The position numbers and the translations under genes were made by a program. The notes beneath the pieces were generated by a model that saw only the letters and a program-made list of their open reading frames with translations, had not been told where the DNA came from and made no database searches. From a virus: DNA of 50,470 nt. Numbering within the stretch: the first letter of the stretch is position 1; each line of letters starts with the position of its first letter. This document shows positions 17,666 through 26,159 of the stretch, piece after piece. The stretch is taken from positions 1 through 50,470 of the IMG/VR virus record IMGVR_UViG_3300025085_000037; one strand, 5' to 3'.

Positions 17666-18876
17666 GTAAGAACACACACTTAGAACACCTAGAAGATAGT
17701 ATATTATTTGATGGAGCTGCTGGTGCTTCTGATGCATTTAAGTTTTTAGATTTACTAGCAAAAACTTTTACTGGTGGTGGCAATAATAACTTTAAGATCA
17801 CTACAAAATGGGATGGTGCCCCTGCTATTTTCTGTGGCAACTATCCAGGCACAGATAACTTCTTTGTTGGAACTAAATCAGTCTTCAATAAAGATGCGAA
17901 GATCAATTATGTTGATGCTGATATTGAAAGGAACCACGGTCATGCTGCTGGTCTGGTAGAGAAATTAAAAGCATCATTAAAATATTTTCCAGCACTAGGT
18001 ATCAGTGGTGTAGCACAGGGTGACCTGTTGTTTACTCATGATAAGAAAACTCAGGTGATTGATGGTAAGACTTGTATCACATTTCAACCTAACACCATTA
18101 CCTATGCCATACCAGAAGATAGTGATCTATATGAGAAGGCAAAGAAAGCAAAGATCGGTGTAGTATTTCATACATCTTATTCAGGATCTGATGTAAGCAG
18201 TATGAATGCTTCGTTCGGATTTGATGTAAGTAAATTAAAGAAGAGTGATGACATTCTAGTATTGAGTGCCGAGACAGGACAGTTAGGAAAGGATACTCTT
18301 CTTACACCTACTGAGAAGAATAAGTTATCGCAACTCAAAACTCAGGCACCTAGTCATGTTCGCACAGCAGGATCATTCTTAGATGAGGTAGCAGCACAGA
18401 TTGTTCTTAAGGATCAGTTGACTGTAGGACCACGATTAAAGATTTTCTTTAACACATATGTTCGTCAGGGTAGAACAGTTCCTGAACCCAATACATTCTA
18501 TAGAGAGTTCACAAAATATTTTGAGACTGAATGTCAGAAGGCAGTTGATAAAGTAAAAACTCCGAAGGCAAAAGCAACTAAACTCAAGAAGATGTTTGAT
18601 GGTCTGGAGTTTATTGAAAAGAATAAGAACCCTCTTAATAGCACAGTACAACTATATAAGTTATTGCAGGATGCGAAGTTAGTATTCATTCGCAAACTTG
18701 AGAAGGGTGAGCGTATTGGAACCTATCTTAAGACAGAAGGTGGTTATGAAGTCACAGCACCAGAGGGATATGTTGCTGTTAGTAATGGAACCAACGCAGT
18801 GAAGTTAGTTGATCGTTTGTCATTCAGCGTAGCAAACTTTAATGTATCTAAAGACTGGGTAGCAGGAGACAAATGA
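17662..18876 (+). CDS. Predicted ligase-superfamily nucleotidyltransferase (KxDG motif)
   Basis: 404 residues. ITTKWDGAPAIFCG has K49-W-D-G52, the adenylation motif I of DNA/RNA ligases. FFVGTKSVF and ISGVAQGDLLFT (motif III-like, normally GE) follow, then KIGVVFHTSY. Near the C-terminus APEGYVAVSNGTNAVKLVDR carries an EG-x-V...K pattern like motifs IV and V. I infer covalent lysine-AMP or -GMP chemistry on DNA or RNA. The long distance between motif I and IV suggests an insertion. It is coupled by ATGA overlaps to the genes on both sides. I recall related cyanophage proteins only as uncharacterised. Confidence 0.65.
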   Translation: MSKNTHLEHLEDSILFDGAAGASDAFKFLDLLAKTFTGGGNNNFKITTKWDGAPAIFCGNYPGTDNFFVGTKSVFNKDAKINYVDADIERNHGHAAGLVEKLKASLKYFPALGISGVAQGDLLFTHDKKTQVIDGKTCITFQPNTITYAIPEDSDLYEKAKKAKIGVVFHTSYSGSDVSSMNASFGFDVSKLKKSDDILVLSAETGQLGKDTLLTPTEKNKLSQLKTQAPSHVRTAGSFLDEVAAQIVLKDQLTVGPRLKIFFNTYVRQGRTVPEPNTFYREFTKYFETECQKAVDKVKTPKAKATKLKKMFDGLEFIEKNKNPLNSTVQLYKLLQDAKLVFIRKLEKGERIGTYLKTEGGYEVTAPEGYVAVSNGTNAVKLVDRLSFSVANFNVSKDWVAGDK

Positions 18877-19421
18877 AACGAGTAGTATTTGCATGGGGTA
18901 GATTTAACCCACCAACAATCGGACATGAGAAACTTCTGCAAGCAGTAGAGAAGATTGCTGCTGGTGATGATTTTCTTATCTACCCTACTCATACTCAGGA
19001 TAAGAAAAAAAATCCATTGGATTCAAAAACTAAATCTGATCTCATGAAGAAGATGTTTCCTTCTATGAGTACTAACATTGTTTATGATCGTGACATTAAT
19101 ACAATTATTAAAGCACTCCAAGGTCTCCAAGGAACATATCATGACTGTGTTCTAGTAGCAGGATCTGACCGTGTGTCACAGTATGATGCTATGATTAGTA
19201 AGTATAATGGAGTTGAATATACATTCAGAAAACTAGAAGTGATATCTGCTGGTGAAAGAGATCCTGATGCTGATGGTGCTGAAGGTATGTCTGCTAGTAA
19301 GATGAGAGCAGCGGCAGTTCAATCTGATTTCAATTCATTTAGAACTGGTATGCCTAGAACTATTTCTGATAGAGACTGTAAAAAACTTATGGATGATATC
19401 AGAGACATTATGTTAAAGTAA
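18873..19421 (+). CDS. Cytidylyltransferase/NMNAT-like nucleotidyltransferase
   Basis: 182 residues. VFAWGRFNPPTIGHEKLLQ at residues 5-23 is the GRFxPxxxGH form of the HxGH motif, and EGMSASKMRAAA near 142 is the C-terminal (I/M)SxSxxR motif of the nucleotidyltransferase alpha/beta phosphodiesterase superfamily. NMN adenylyltransferase or a glycerol-phosphate or phosphopantetheine-type transferase are all possible; an NAD role is attractive but unproven. The ATG overlaps the previous stop (ATGA). A late promoter motif for the next gene lies at its 3' end. Confidence 0.75.
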   Translation: MKRVVFAWGRFNPPTIGHEKLLQAVEKIAAGDDFLIYPTHTQDKKKNPLDSKTKSDLMKKMFPSMSTNIVYDRDINTIIKALQGLQGTYHDCVLVAGSDRVSQYDAMISKYNGVEYTFRKLEVISAGERDPDADGAEGMSASKMRAAAVQSDFNSFRTGMPRTISDRDCKKLMDDIRDIMLK

Positions 19422-19427
19422 TAAATA
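19420..19427 (+). promoter_or_regulatory. Late promoter motif
   Basis: AATAAATA overlapping the preceding stop codon and 23 bases before the next ATG. Confidence 0.5.
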
Positions 19428-19449
19428 GTACGATAGAATTTAAATATTA

Positions 19450-20373
19450 ATGTACAACTTCTCCGAATACAATAAGAAGGTTTACATCCGTGAACAATAT
19501 TATAACGATGAAATTTTTCCAGAAGGAATGAAAGTTCGTAATGGAAACGATCAAGTGGGAACTATTATTAGGCGTGGACCTAATTATGTTATCTGCTTAG
19601 ATGAAGATCACAAGACTTTTAGAAGTTGGATTTCTGATATCAGTGAGGTCCATGAACTTGGAACTGATGAGACCAGAGAGTATCTTCAAGATTTGACTCC
19701 AGGTCAAAAGAAAGAACGTTATGGTAAGACTAAGACACCTGAGTCATCTACATCTATAAATAAAAGAAAAAGTACCCATAAAGAAATGTACAACGATAGT
19801 TATTCGGATTCTTTAATCAAACGATCCTCTGAGGGCATTGCCGGAAAGGAGTGCTACGGAGAAGTAGAAAATAAAAAGACCGTTGAGGATCAGTATTCAT
19901 CATCATTGATGGATGCTACGTTAACAAAACTTTCCTCTGGTAAATTGTTTGAAGGTAGCATGAAGCAAGCCCGTTCTAATGTCGGTGCTGATTCTTGCTG
20001 GGATGGTTACAAGGCAAAGGGAACTAAGAAGAAGGGCGGTAAGGTTGTACCTAACTGTGTGAAGGAGGAAGATCTAGATGAAAAAAGACTTGATCCAGTC
20101 GGCAAAGAAGATTCTGATGTTGATAATGATGGTGATACTGATAAGAGTGATAAGTACCTTATGAAGCGTCGTAAGGCAATCAGTAAAGCAATTGGAACTA
20201 AGAAAGAAGAGTTCTCCGATTGGAGATCTGAGATGGGATTGGAAGAAGCGAAATGCAATAATTCCAAGGAAGGAACTAAGTGCCCCGTTCATGGAACTGA
20301 TGCATGTAAATGTGAAGAAACCGTAGACGAAGATTGCGGTTGTGACAGTGGTAAGAAGTCAAAAAAATATTGA
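19450..20373 (+). CDS. Virion-type protein with acidic Ca-loop-like and Cys-rich segments
   Basis: 307 residues of low complexity. An N-terminal domain contains VGTIIRRGPNYVICLDEDHK. It is followed by a NVGADSCWDGYKAKGTKKKG motif near residues 177-196, which I recall in several T4-like cyanophage structural proteins, and by DSDVDNDGDTDKSDKYL near 220, a D-x-D-x-D-G-D loop of the dockerin/EF-hand type likely to bind calcium. The C-terminus has paired cysteines (CPVHGTDACKC, CGCDSG). A TATAAATA at 19755-19762 lies inside the gene. Function unknown; late timing suggests a virion component. Confidence 0.6.
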   Translation: MYNFSEYNKKVYIREQYYNDEIFPEGMKVRNGNDQVGTIIRRGPNYVICLDEDHKTFRSWISDISEVHELGTDETREYLQDLTPGQKKERYGKTKTPESSTSINKRKSTHKEMYNDSYSDSLIKRSSEGIAGKECYGEVENKKTVEDQYSSSLMDATLTKLSSGKLFEGSMKQARSNVGADSCWDGYKAKGTKKKGGKVVPNCVKEEDLDEKRLDPVGKEDSDVDNDGDTDKSDKYLMKRRKAISKAIGTKKEEFSDWRSEMGLEEAKCNNSKEGTKCPVHGTDACKCEETVDEDCGCDSGKKSKKY

Positions 20374-20411
20374 AGGCATATATATGGTAGACATTACTAA
20401 TGAGGTTTACC

Positions 20412-20615
20412 ATGTTATCCTTTCTACTTCCACTAGCATCCAAAGTTATTTCCGATGCTGTTTCTAAAGTTCCAGACAATGAAGAATTGGGTGAGAAACT
20501 TGTTGAGATCTGTCTTGTTATTCTTGCTAAGGCAGTTAAGTTAACCAAGACTGATATGGACGATCAACTTTTAGAAGTTGTTACCAAGGCAATCAATTCT
20601 CGCGAAGAAGCCTGA
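20412..20615 (+). CDS. Small hypothetical protein with hydrophobic N-terminus
   Basis: 67 residues from the ATG at 20412, preferred over the in-frame ATG at 20400 because GAGG at 20402-20405 is then a correctly placed ribosome-binding site. MLSFLLPLASKVISDAVSKV is amphipathic, followed by helical LVEICLVILAKAVKL. It could be a membrane-associated or oligomerising helix protein. No family was recognised. A terminator follows. Confidence 0.6.
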   Translation: MLSFLLPLASKVISDAVSKVPDNEELGEKLVEICLVILAKAVKLTKTDMDDQLLEVVTKAINSREEA

Positions 20616-20642
20616 TAGCAGTTACTAATTAGGTATTTTACT

Positions 20643-20665
20643 GGGGAGTATACTCCCCTTTTTTT
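20643..20665 (+). terminator. Terminator
   Basis: Perfect inverted repeat GGGGAG-TATA-CTCCCC (20643-20658) followed by seven Ts. Confidence 0.85.
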
Positions 20666-20672
20666 ATAAATA
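20665..20672 (+). promoter_or_regulatory. Late promoter upstream of Ig-like virion protein
   Basis: TATAAATA begins in the terminator T-run and lies 36 bases before the ATG at 20708. Confidence 0.65.
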
Positions 20673-20707
20673 ATCAAAGATTACGAAAACTTTCAAAGGT
20701 AAAACAC

Positions 20708-21337
20708 ATGGCGTTATACGGAAATACCGATTCCAACGCGAACAAAACTAAGGTTGAAGGAGTCCGTGGTAACGGTCCTGGATCACAGTCTGAGACTGTA
20801 GTATTTGTTGACGCAACGGAAGCAAACCTTGCTGAGAATAAAGCTCGTGGCATCAGTGGTCCTGGTTGGTGGGCATTTGCCACCTATACACAAGGAGCAG
20901 TAACTCGCACTAAGGCAGAGTGTTTAGCAGTTATCTCTAATCCTGAAGCAAATAGTGCAGAAAGTCAGGCAGATGATACTATCGCAGCAGACCGCACAGT
21001 TGTTATCTCAGCACAACCTGCTTCCCAGGAAGTTTCTGCTGGAGCAGATGCAACCTTCGCAGTAACAGCTGCTATTGAGGGTGCATCTGGTGGATCTATC
21101 AGTGCTCAGTGGTTTGTATCTAGCAATGGTGGAGGTAGTTTCGCTCCGATCTCCCCCAATGCTAGCACTGGTTTCGGTGGAACTTACATCTATCAAGGTT
21201 CTGGATTCTCCGGTCAGGAACTACGCATTACTGCAACTAATGGTGCAATGGTTAACTACCAGTATCGTGTTGTCCTTTCTACGGCAGGGGATTCTGGTGA
21301 TGTTACTTCCGACGCTGCTACCCTTACATTTAGCTGA
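20708..21337 (+). CDS. Virion decoration-type protein with C-terminal Ig-like domain
   Basis: 209 residues. The N-terminal half (MALYGNTDSNANKT, then SETVVFVDATEANLAENKAR, then GPGWWAFATYT) looks like a particle-binding domain I recall from cyanophage structural proteins. Residues about 98-209 read as an Ig-like beta sandwich: VVISAQPASQEVSAGADATF, AQWFVSSNGGGSF, YQYRVVLST and a terminal AATLTFS. This layout resembles Hoc-like outer capsid decoration proteins. The own late promoter fits a structural role. No signal peptide. Confidence 0.65.
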   Translation: MALYGNTDSNANKTKVEGVRGNGPGSQSETVVFVDATEANLAENKARGISGPGWWAFATYTQGAVTRTKAECLAVISNPEANSAESQADDTIAADRTVVISAQPASQEVSAGADATFAVTAAIEGASGGSISAQWFVSSNGGGSFAPISPNASTGFGGTYIYQGSGFSGQELRITATNGAMVNYQYRVVLSTAGDSGDVTSDAATLTFS

Positions 21338-21344
21338 TAATTAA

Positions 21345-21707
21345 ATGAGATTTGATGAACTGAACGAAGACAACTATGTCTTCTTTGCAATTAAATATTA
21401 CAACAATCCACACTGTACTACTAAAGAAGAATTTGATGAAGATTTAAAGAGATTTAAGTATGTCAAAAAACTTATGCGAAAGTATATAAATTCTGACATA
21501 CTTAAACATCATTTAATTTTAAATCATTTGATTATTCTTTTTAATGTATTTAATGATGCAACAGTTCCTTTGCTGTTTTATAAAATTGAAAGAAATTGTT
21601 GGCCTGTTCTCAAATCTTTTCTGATATACTTAAACAGGATGCCACCAAACTATCTGGAGCATGTTGAACCAGATTATAAATGTCTAGAAGAACTAAATAA
21701 AATATGA
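21345..21707 (+). CDS. Hypothetical helical protein
   Basis: 120 residues, rich in Tyr, Asn and Leu (MRFDELNEDNYVFFAIKYYN, then IINHLI-type hydrophobic helices around residues 57-75). The ATG is eight bases after the Ig-protein stop, and its own stop overlaps the next ATG. No catalytic motif; function unknown. The gene is more AT-rich than its neighbours. Confidence 0.65.
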   Translation: MRFDELNEDNYVFFAIKYYNNPHCTTKEEFDEDLKRFKYVKKLMRKYINSDILKHHLILNHLIILFNVFNDATVPLLFYKIERNCWPVLKSFLIYLNRMPPNYLEHVEPDYKCLEELNKI

Positions 21708-22447
21708 AAAACATTAGACAACTTCTACAACAAGCGAGATATCAAATGTGGGAAGAACCAACAATGTCTGTTGGTTCCGGTGCTAATTTGTCACTACCTC
21801 CTGCACATGAACCTCCTGGCATCCCTGCCGGTAAGAAAAAGAAAAAGTATGATGGTAGAACAAAAGCAGGTCGTAAACTTGTAAACAGAATTTTAACCAA
21901 CCGAGACAAGAAGGCAAAGAAAAAAATGACACAAGAACAACACATCATCGAAGCTGACGACAAGCAGAAGGGTCCATCAGAAACTGAGAGGGCACAGAAA
22001 TCTATCACTCAGCAGAAGAAACTGAACAAGCAGAAAGAAGTTCAGAAGAAAGCGCAGGATGCCAAAGGCAAAATGCAGAATAAGACTAAAGAGATGGATA
22101 CTCTGATGAAGGCACGTTTGTCTGACTTCAGAAAGAAAGCATCTGAGAAGTCTAGTAATCTTCAGAAGCAAGTATCAGAATCAGCAGGAACTCAGGCTCC
22201 TGGATTGGAAGTTCTTGGAACTCTCATGAAACTGGCGCAGGAATCTACCTATGGCAATCAAGAAGTAGAAGGTTTCGTTCAGTTCAGAGACGGTCGTTCA
22301 CTCAGAGTTAACACTGATGTTGCTAAGAGAATGGTTGCTACATTTGAAGCACTCGACGCTGGCGTTCAGGATCAGTATCGTTTCCTCATGAATAAGAGTG
22401 TAGAAGATTTCCTTAAGATTATGCAGTTCAATCCGTCATCTGTATAA
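21704..22447 (+). CDS. Basic coiled-coil protein, probable virion or scaffold component
   Basis: 247 residues. The N-terminus has a Pro/Gly linker and a very basic run (GKKKKKYDGRTKAGRKLVNR). Residues about 85-165 are almost entirely K/Q/E coiled coil (AQKSITQQKKLNKQKEVQKK). A compact C-terminal domain contains EGFVQFRDGRSLRVNTDVAK. The composition is that of a structural or scaffolding protein that contacts nucleic acid or a partner coil. It is coupled to both neighbours. No family was recognised. Confidence 0.6.
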   Translation: MKNIRQLLQQARYQMWEEPTMSVGSGANLSLPPAHEPPGIPAGKKKKKYDGRTKAGRKLVNRILTNRDKKAKKKMTQEQHIIEADDKQKGPSETERAQKSITQQKKLNKQKEVQKKAQDAKGKMQNKTKEMDTLMKARLSDFRKKASEKSSNLQKQVSESAGTQAPGLEVLGTLMKLAQESTYGNQEVEGFVQFRDGRSLRVNTDVAKRMVATFEALDAGVQDQYRFLMNKSVEDFLKIMQFNPSSV

Positions 22448-22448
22448 C

Positions 22449-22856
22449 ATGTCACCTTTTGGATCTGGGAGAGACTTAGCAGTCCTCAAATCAAAACTTG
22501 ATATCTATGAAGACCTTTCAAAAGAAATGTTGGATAAGTTAGAAAGAGCAGTTACATCCATATCTGAGAATAGTAACAGAGTGGCAATCATTCTGGAACG
22601 TCATGAAAATAGATTAGACGAAGTTGATAAGAATAGTAATGCATTAATTAAACTGATTGAAAAAGTAGAAGATAAGATTGATAAAGTAGAAGGTAGAGTA
22701 GAACAACTCTCTCGTTTCCGTTGGGTAAGTGTTGGTGTTGCTACAGCAGCAGTCATTTTACTGAGGATATCCGATACTTTTGGTGGCACTCCTACAATGA
22801 ACCAGTTGCCTCAAGCATCATTGACAGCGTACCAGCAAGCTGCTATAGTGAGGTGA
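22449..22856 (+). CDS. Coiled-coil protein with one membrane helix (XhlA-like architecture)
   Basis: 135 residues. A long heptad-like coil (residues about 13-85, with RLDEVDKNSNALIKLIEKVE) precedes one transmembrane helix WVSVGVATAAVILL near 92-105 and a short tail. This architecture resembles hemolysin XhlA/holin-associated phage proteins, but the resemblance is structural only. A promoter for the primase gene overlaps its 3' end. Confidence 0.6.
   Translation: MSPFGSGRDLAVLKSKLDIYEDLSKEMLDKLERAVTSISENSNRVAIILERHENRLDEVDKNSNALIKLIEKVEDKIDKVEGRVEQLSRFRWVSVGVATAAVILLRISDTFGGTPTMNQLPQASLTAYQQAAIVR
22821..22849 (+). promoter_or_regulatory. Sigma-70 promoter for the primase-nrd unit
   Basis: TTGACA (22821-22826), a 17-base spacer, TATAGT (22844-22849), 27 bases before the primase ATG. 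It is embedded in the previous gene. Confidence 0.65.
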
Positions 22857-22875
22857 AGCAACTCGCCCCTATAGT

Positions 22876-23856
22876 ATGAATTTCATTGATGCGAAGTATA
22901 TTAATCTTATCTCGCCTCAACTTGTAAAGTTTGCTAAAAAGAAATCAGATCTGTATACATTCAGATGCCCCTACTGCGGTGACTCACAGAAGCACCGCAA
23001 TAAAACTAGGGGTTATTTTTATCGGAAACGTAATGATTACTTTTTTAAATGTCACAACTGTGGCATGGGTAGAACGTTTACAAATTTCTTAAAAGATCAA
23101 TCTCCTGCACTCCATGATGAGTACATTATGGAGAGATATAAAGAAGGTCTCACTGGCAAGGGATCTAATACTGCAGTGCCAGATTTTAAAATTCCCACTC
23201 CGGTATTTAAGAAAGATATATTCTCAGATCTTAAAAAAGTCGAAACTCTAAATAAAGAACATCCCGCAAAAGTATACTTAAGTCAGCGCCAAATTCCAGA
23301 GGATTTATTCTCAATTTTTTACTACGCAGAAGACTTCAATGCTTGGGCAAAACTCAGTAATAATCAAAAAGAATCTAGAATCGTCATCCCCTTAATGTCT
23401 AATGACGGTAAGGTGTTTGGGCATCAAGGGAGGTCATTAGATAAAAATACCAAACTTCGTTACATCACAACGATTTTAGATAAATCATTTCCTAAATTAT
23501 TTGGACTTGATAGAGTAAACAATACTAAGAAAATATATGTCACAGAAGGACCATTTGATTCCTTGTTTTTATCAAATGCAATCGCCATGTGTGGATCTGA
23601 CGTTACGTTGGATGGCACTGAGTTCAACGATCTCATTTATGTTCTGGACAATGAACCACGAAACAAAGAGATTGTCGCCAAGTATGAAAAACTTATCTCA
23701 TCCGGGAACAGTATCGTCATCTGGCCGAGTACCGTGATTGAAAAAGATATCAATGACATGAAGATGTCTGGACACAACGTGCAAAATCTGGTAGAATGTA
23801 ATACCTACCAAGGACTAGAAGCAATCATTAAATTAAACGCCTGGAAGAAAGTATGA
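22876..23856 (+). CDS. 61: gp61, DnaG-like primase
   Basis: 326 residues (T4 gp61 342). The N-terminal zinc-binding domain has CPYCGDSQKHRN near residue 33 and FKCHNCGMGR near 58. The TOPRIM motifs are KIYVTEGPFDSLF near 219 (catalytic Glu) and IYVLDNEPRN near 255. It makes RNA primers in complex with gp41. It has its own promoter and overlaps nrdA by four bases, so primer and dNTP synthesis are co-expressed. Confidence 0.95.
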   Translation: MNFIDAKYINLISPQLVKFAKKKSDLYTFRCPYCGDSQKHRNKTRGYFYRKRNDYFFKCHNCGMGRTFTNFLKDQSPALHDEYIMERYKEGLTGKGSNTAVPDFKIPTPVFKKDIFSDLKKVETLNKEHPAKVYLSQRQIPEDLFSIFYYAEDFNAWAKLSNNQKESRIVIPLMSNDGKVFGHQGRSLDKNTKLRYITTILDKSFPKLFGLDRVNNTKKIYVTEGPFDSLFLSNAIAMCGSDVTLDGTEFNDLIYVLDNEPRNKEIVAKYEKLISSGNSIVIWPSTVIEKDINDMKMSGHNVQNLVECNTYQGLEAIIKLNAWKKV

Positions 23857-26159
23857 GTAACGGTATCAAAGTTGTTAAGCGCAGTGGTGAAATTGAACCA
23901 CTGAACCTGGAAAAAATTCATTCGATGGTCGAATGTGCTTGTCATAATCTTGGTGGAGTTTCTGCAAGTCAAGTAGAAATGAATTCAGGAATTCAATTTT
24001 ATGATGGTATCCCTACAGATAAAATTCAAGAGATCCTTGTTCGTTCTGCTAGTGATCTTATCTCTTTGGATAATCCAAACTATCAATTTGTAGCAGCACG
24101 TCTACTATTGTTTGGTCTTTATAAGCAAGTCTTCGGACCAGACTGGCAGAATGGATTTCCTGATCTCAAAGAACATTTGAATGAGGGTATTGATCGTGGC
24201 ATCTATGATGCTGAATTGGTGACTAAATATTCTGATGATGAGTGGGAAAAAATTCACTCATACTTAGATCATGGTCGTGACTATTTGTTTACTTATGCTG
24301 GTCTTCGTCAAGTAGTTGATAAGTATCTCGTTCAAGATAGGAGTTCACATGCAATTTACGAAACCCCTCAGTATGCATACTTGCTGGTCTCTGCCACGAT
24401 CTTCGCAGAATATCCTCAGGAAACTAGGTTAGATTATGTCAGAAGATACTACAACGCAATCAGCAAACACAAAATCAACGTTCCAACACCCATCTTGGCA
24501 GGAGTGCGAACACCACTTCGACAATTTGCTAGTTGCGTTCTGGTTGATTCTGATGACACCCTCTCTAGTATCGAGTCTAGTGACTCTGCAATTTTTAGGT
24601 ATGTTGCTCAAAGGGCGGGAATTGGTATCAATGCAGGTAGGATCCGTGGCATCAACAGTAAGATCCGAGGCGGAGAAGTGCAGCACACAGGTGTTGTCCC
24701 ATTCCTCAAAAAGTTTGAGAGCACTGTCAGAAGTTGTACTCAAAATGGCATACGAGGTGGATCAGCTACAGTACACTTCCCAATCTGGCACCAAGAGATA
24801 GAAGATATTATTGTTCTCAAGAACAATAAGGGAACCGAAGACAATCGAGTGAGGAAACTTGACTACTCAATCCAAATTTCAAAGATTTTCTACGAACGTT
24901 TCATTGAGAATGGAGAGATTAGCCTGTTCTCACCGCATGACGTACCAGGTTTGTATGATGCTTTTGGTACTGATGACTTTGACACTTTATATCGGATGCA
25001 TGAACTCAATGATGCTGTTCCAAGAAAGACTGTCGGGGCACAAGAACTTATCTTAGATATTTTGAAAGAACGAGCAGAGACTGGTCGGTTGTATTTGATG
25101 AATATCGATCACTGTAATACACACTCTTCATTCAAAGATAAAGTTTATATGAGTAATCTCTGTCAGGAGATCACTCTTCCAACTAAACCACTTACTCATA
25201 TCGATGATCCTGATGGTGAGATTGCTCTTTGCATTCTTTCTGCTATCAATGTAGGTAAGATTTACAAACTTTCTGAGATGGAAGAACTATGTGATCTTTC
25301 CGTTCGTAGTCTAGAGGAACTAATCGACTATCAGAAATACCCTGTAGTCGCTGCAGAACGCTCTACAAAGGCGAGAAGATCATTGGGGGTAGGGTTTATT
25401 GGTTTAGCACATTACCTCGCTCGTAACGGCGAGCACTATGACGATCAAGCGTCATGGGATTTAGTTCATGAATTGTCTGAAGCATTCCAATACTTCCTTC
25501 TGAAATCTTCTAATGAAGTTGCTAAAGAAAAAGGAGTGTGTGAAGCATTCCATAGGACAAAATATTCTGATGGAATTCTTCCGATTGATACATATAAGAC
25601 CGATGTAGATAGTATCGTATCACCGCAATACAATTATGACTGGGAAACTCTTAGAGAATCTATTATTACCCACGGTCTTAGGCACTCAACATTGTCGGCA
25701 CAAATGCCTTCAGAGAGCAGTTCCGTTGTGTCAAATGCAACCAATGGAATCGAACCGCCAAGAGCTTACTTGTCCATTAAAAAATCCAAGAAGGGGGTTC
25801 TTAAGCAGATTGTTCCTCAGTATGCTACACTAAAGAATAACTACACACTCTTATGGGATATGGCATCTAATGCCGGATACATTAAGATTGTTGCTGTGAT
25901 GCAAAAGTTCTTCGATCAAGGAATCAGTGGCAACTGGTCTTATAATCCAGAACAGTTTGATAACAATGAGGTTCCAGTTTCAGTAATGGCACAAGACTTC
26001 CTCACTACCTACAAGTATGGCTGGAAGACTTCTTATTATCAGAATACATACGACATCAAGACTGATGAATATCAGGAAGATGTGAAGCAGAGTTTAGAAA
26101 GTTTAATTTCAAGTATAGAAAACACCGAGGAGGAAGACTGTGAGTCCTGTAAACTTTAG
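23853..26159 (+). CDS. nrdA: Ribonucleotide reductase alpha subunit, class Ia
   Basis: 768 residues (T4 NrdA 754). It begins with an ATP-cone-like VVKRSGEIEPLNLEKIHSMV, then active-site segments FASCVLVDSDDTLSSI near 227, LMNIDHCNTHSSF near 418 and YMSNLCQEITLPT near 433, and MPSESSSVVSNATNGIEPPR near 614. The C-terminus EEEDCESCKL carries the CxxC shuttle thiols. With NrdB it reduces ribonucleoside diphosphates. The 3' end overlaps the GTG start of nrdB by 20 bases. Confidence 0.97.
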   Translation: MSNGIKVVKRSGEIEPLNLEKIHSMVECACHNLGGVSASQVEMNSGIQFYDGIPTDKIQEILVRSASDLISLDNPNYQFVAARLLLFGLYKQVFGPDWQNGFPDLKEHLNEGIDRGIYDAELVTKYSDDEWEKIHSYLDHGRDYLFTYAGLRQVVDKYLVQDRSSHAIYETPQYAYLLVSATIFAEYPQETRLDYVRRYYNAISKHKINVPTPILAGVRTPLRQFASCVLVDSDDTLSSIESSDSAIFRYVAQRAGIGINAGRIRGINSKIRGGEVQHTGVVPFLKKFESTVRSCTQNGIRGGSATVHFPIWHQEIEDIIVLKNNKGTEDNRVRKLDYSIQISKIFYERFIENGEISLFSPHDVPGLYDAFGTDDFDTLYRMHELNDAVPRKTVGAQELILDILKERAETGRLYLMNIDHCNTHSSFKDKVYMSNLCQEITLPTKPLTHIDDPDGEIALCILSAINVGKIYKLSEMEELCDLSVRSLEELIDYQKYPVVAAERSTKARRSLGVGFIGLAHYLARNGEHYDDQASWDLVHELSEAFQYFLLKSSNEVAKEKGVCEAFHRTKYSDGILPIDTYKTDVDSIVSPQYNYDWETLRESIITHGLRHSTLSAQMPSESSSVVSNATNGIEPPRAYLSIKKSKKGVLKQIVPQYATLKNNYTLLWDMASNAGYIKIVAVMQKFFDQGISGNWSYNPEQFDNNEVPVSVMAQDFLTTYKYGWKTSYYQNTYDIKTDEYQEDVKQSLESLISSIENTEEEDCESCKL

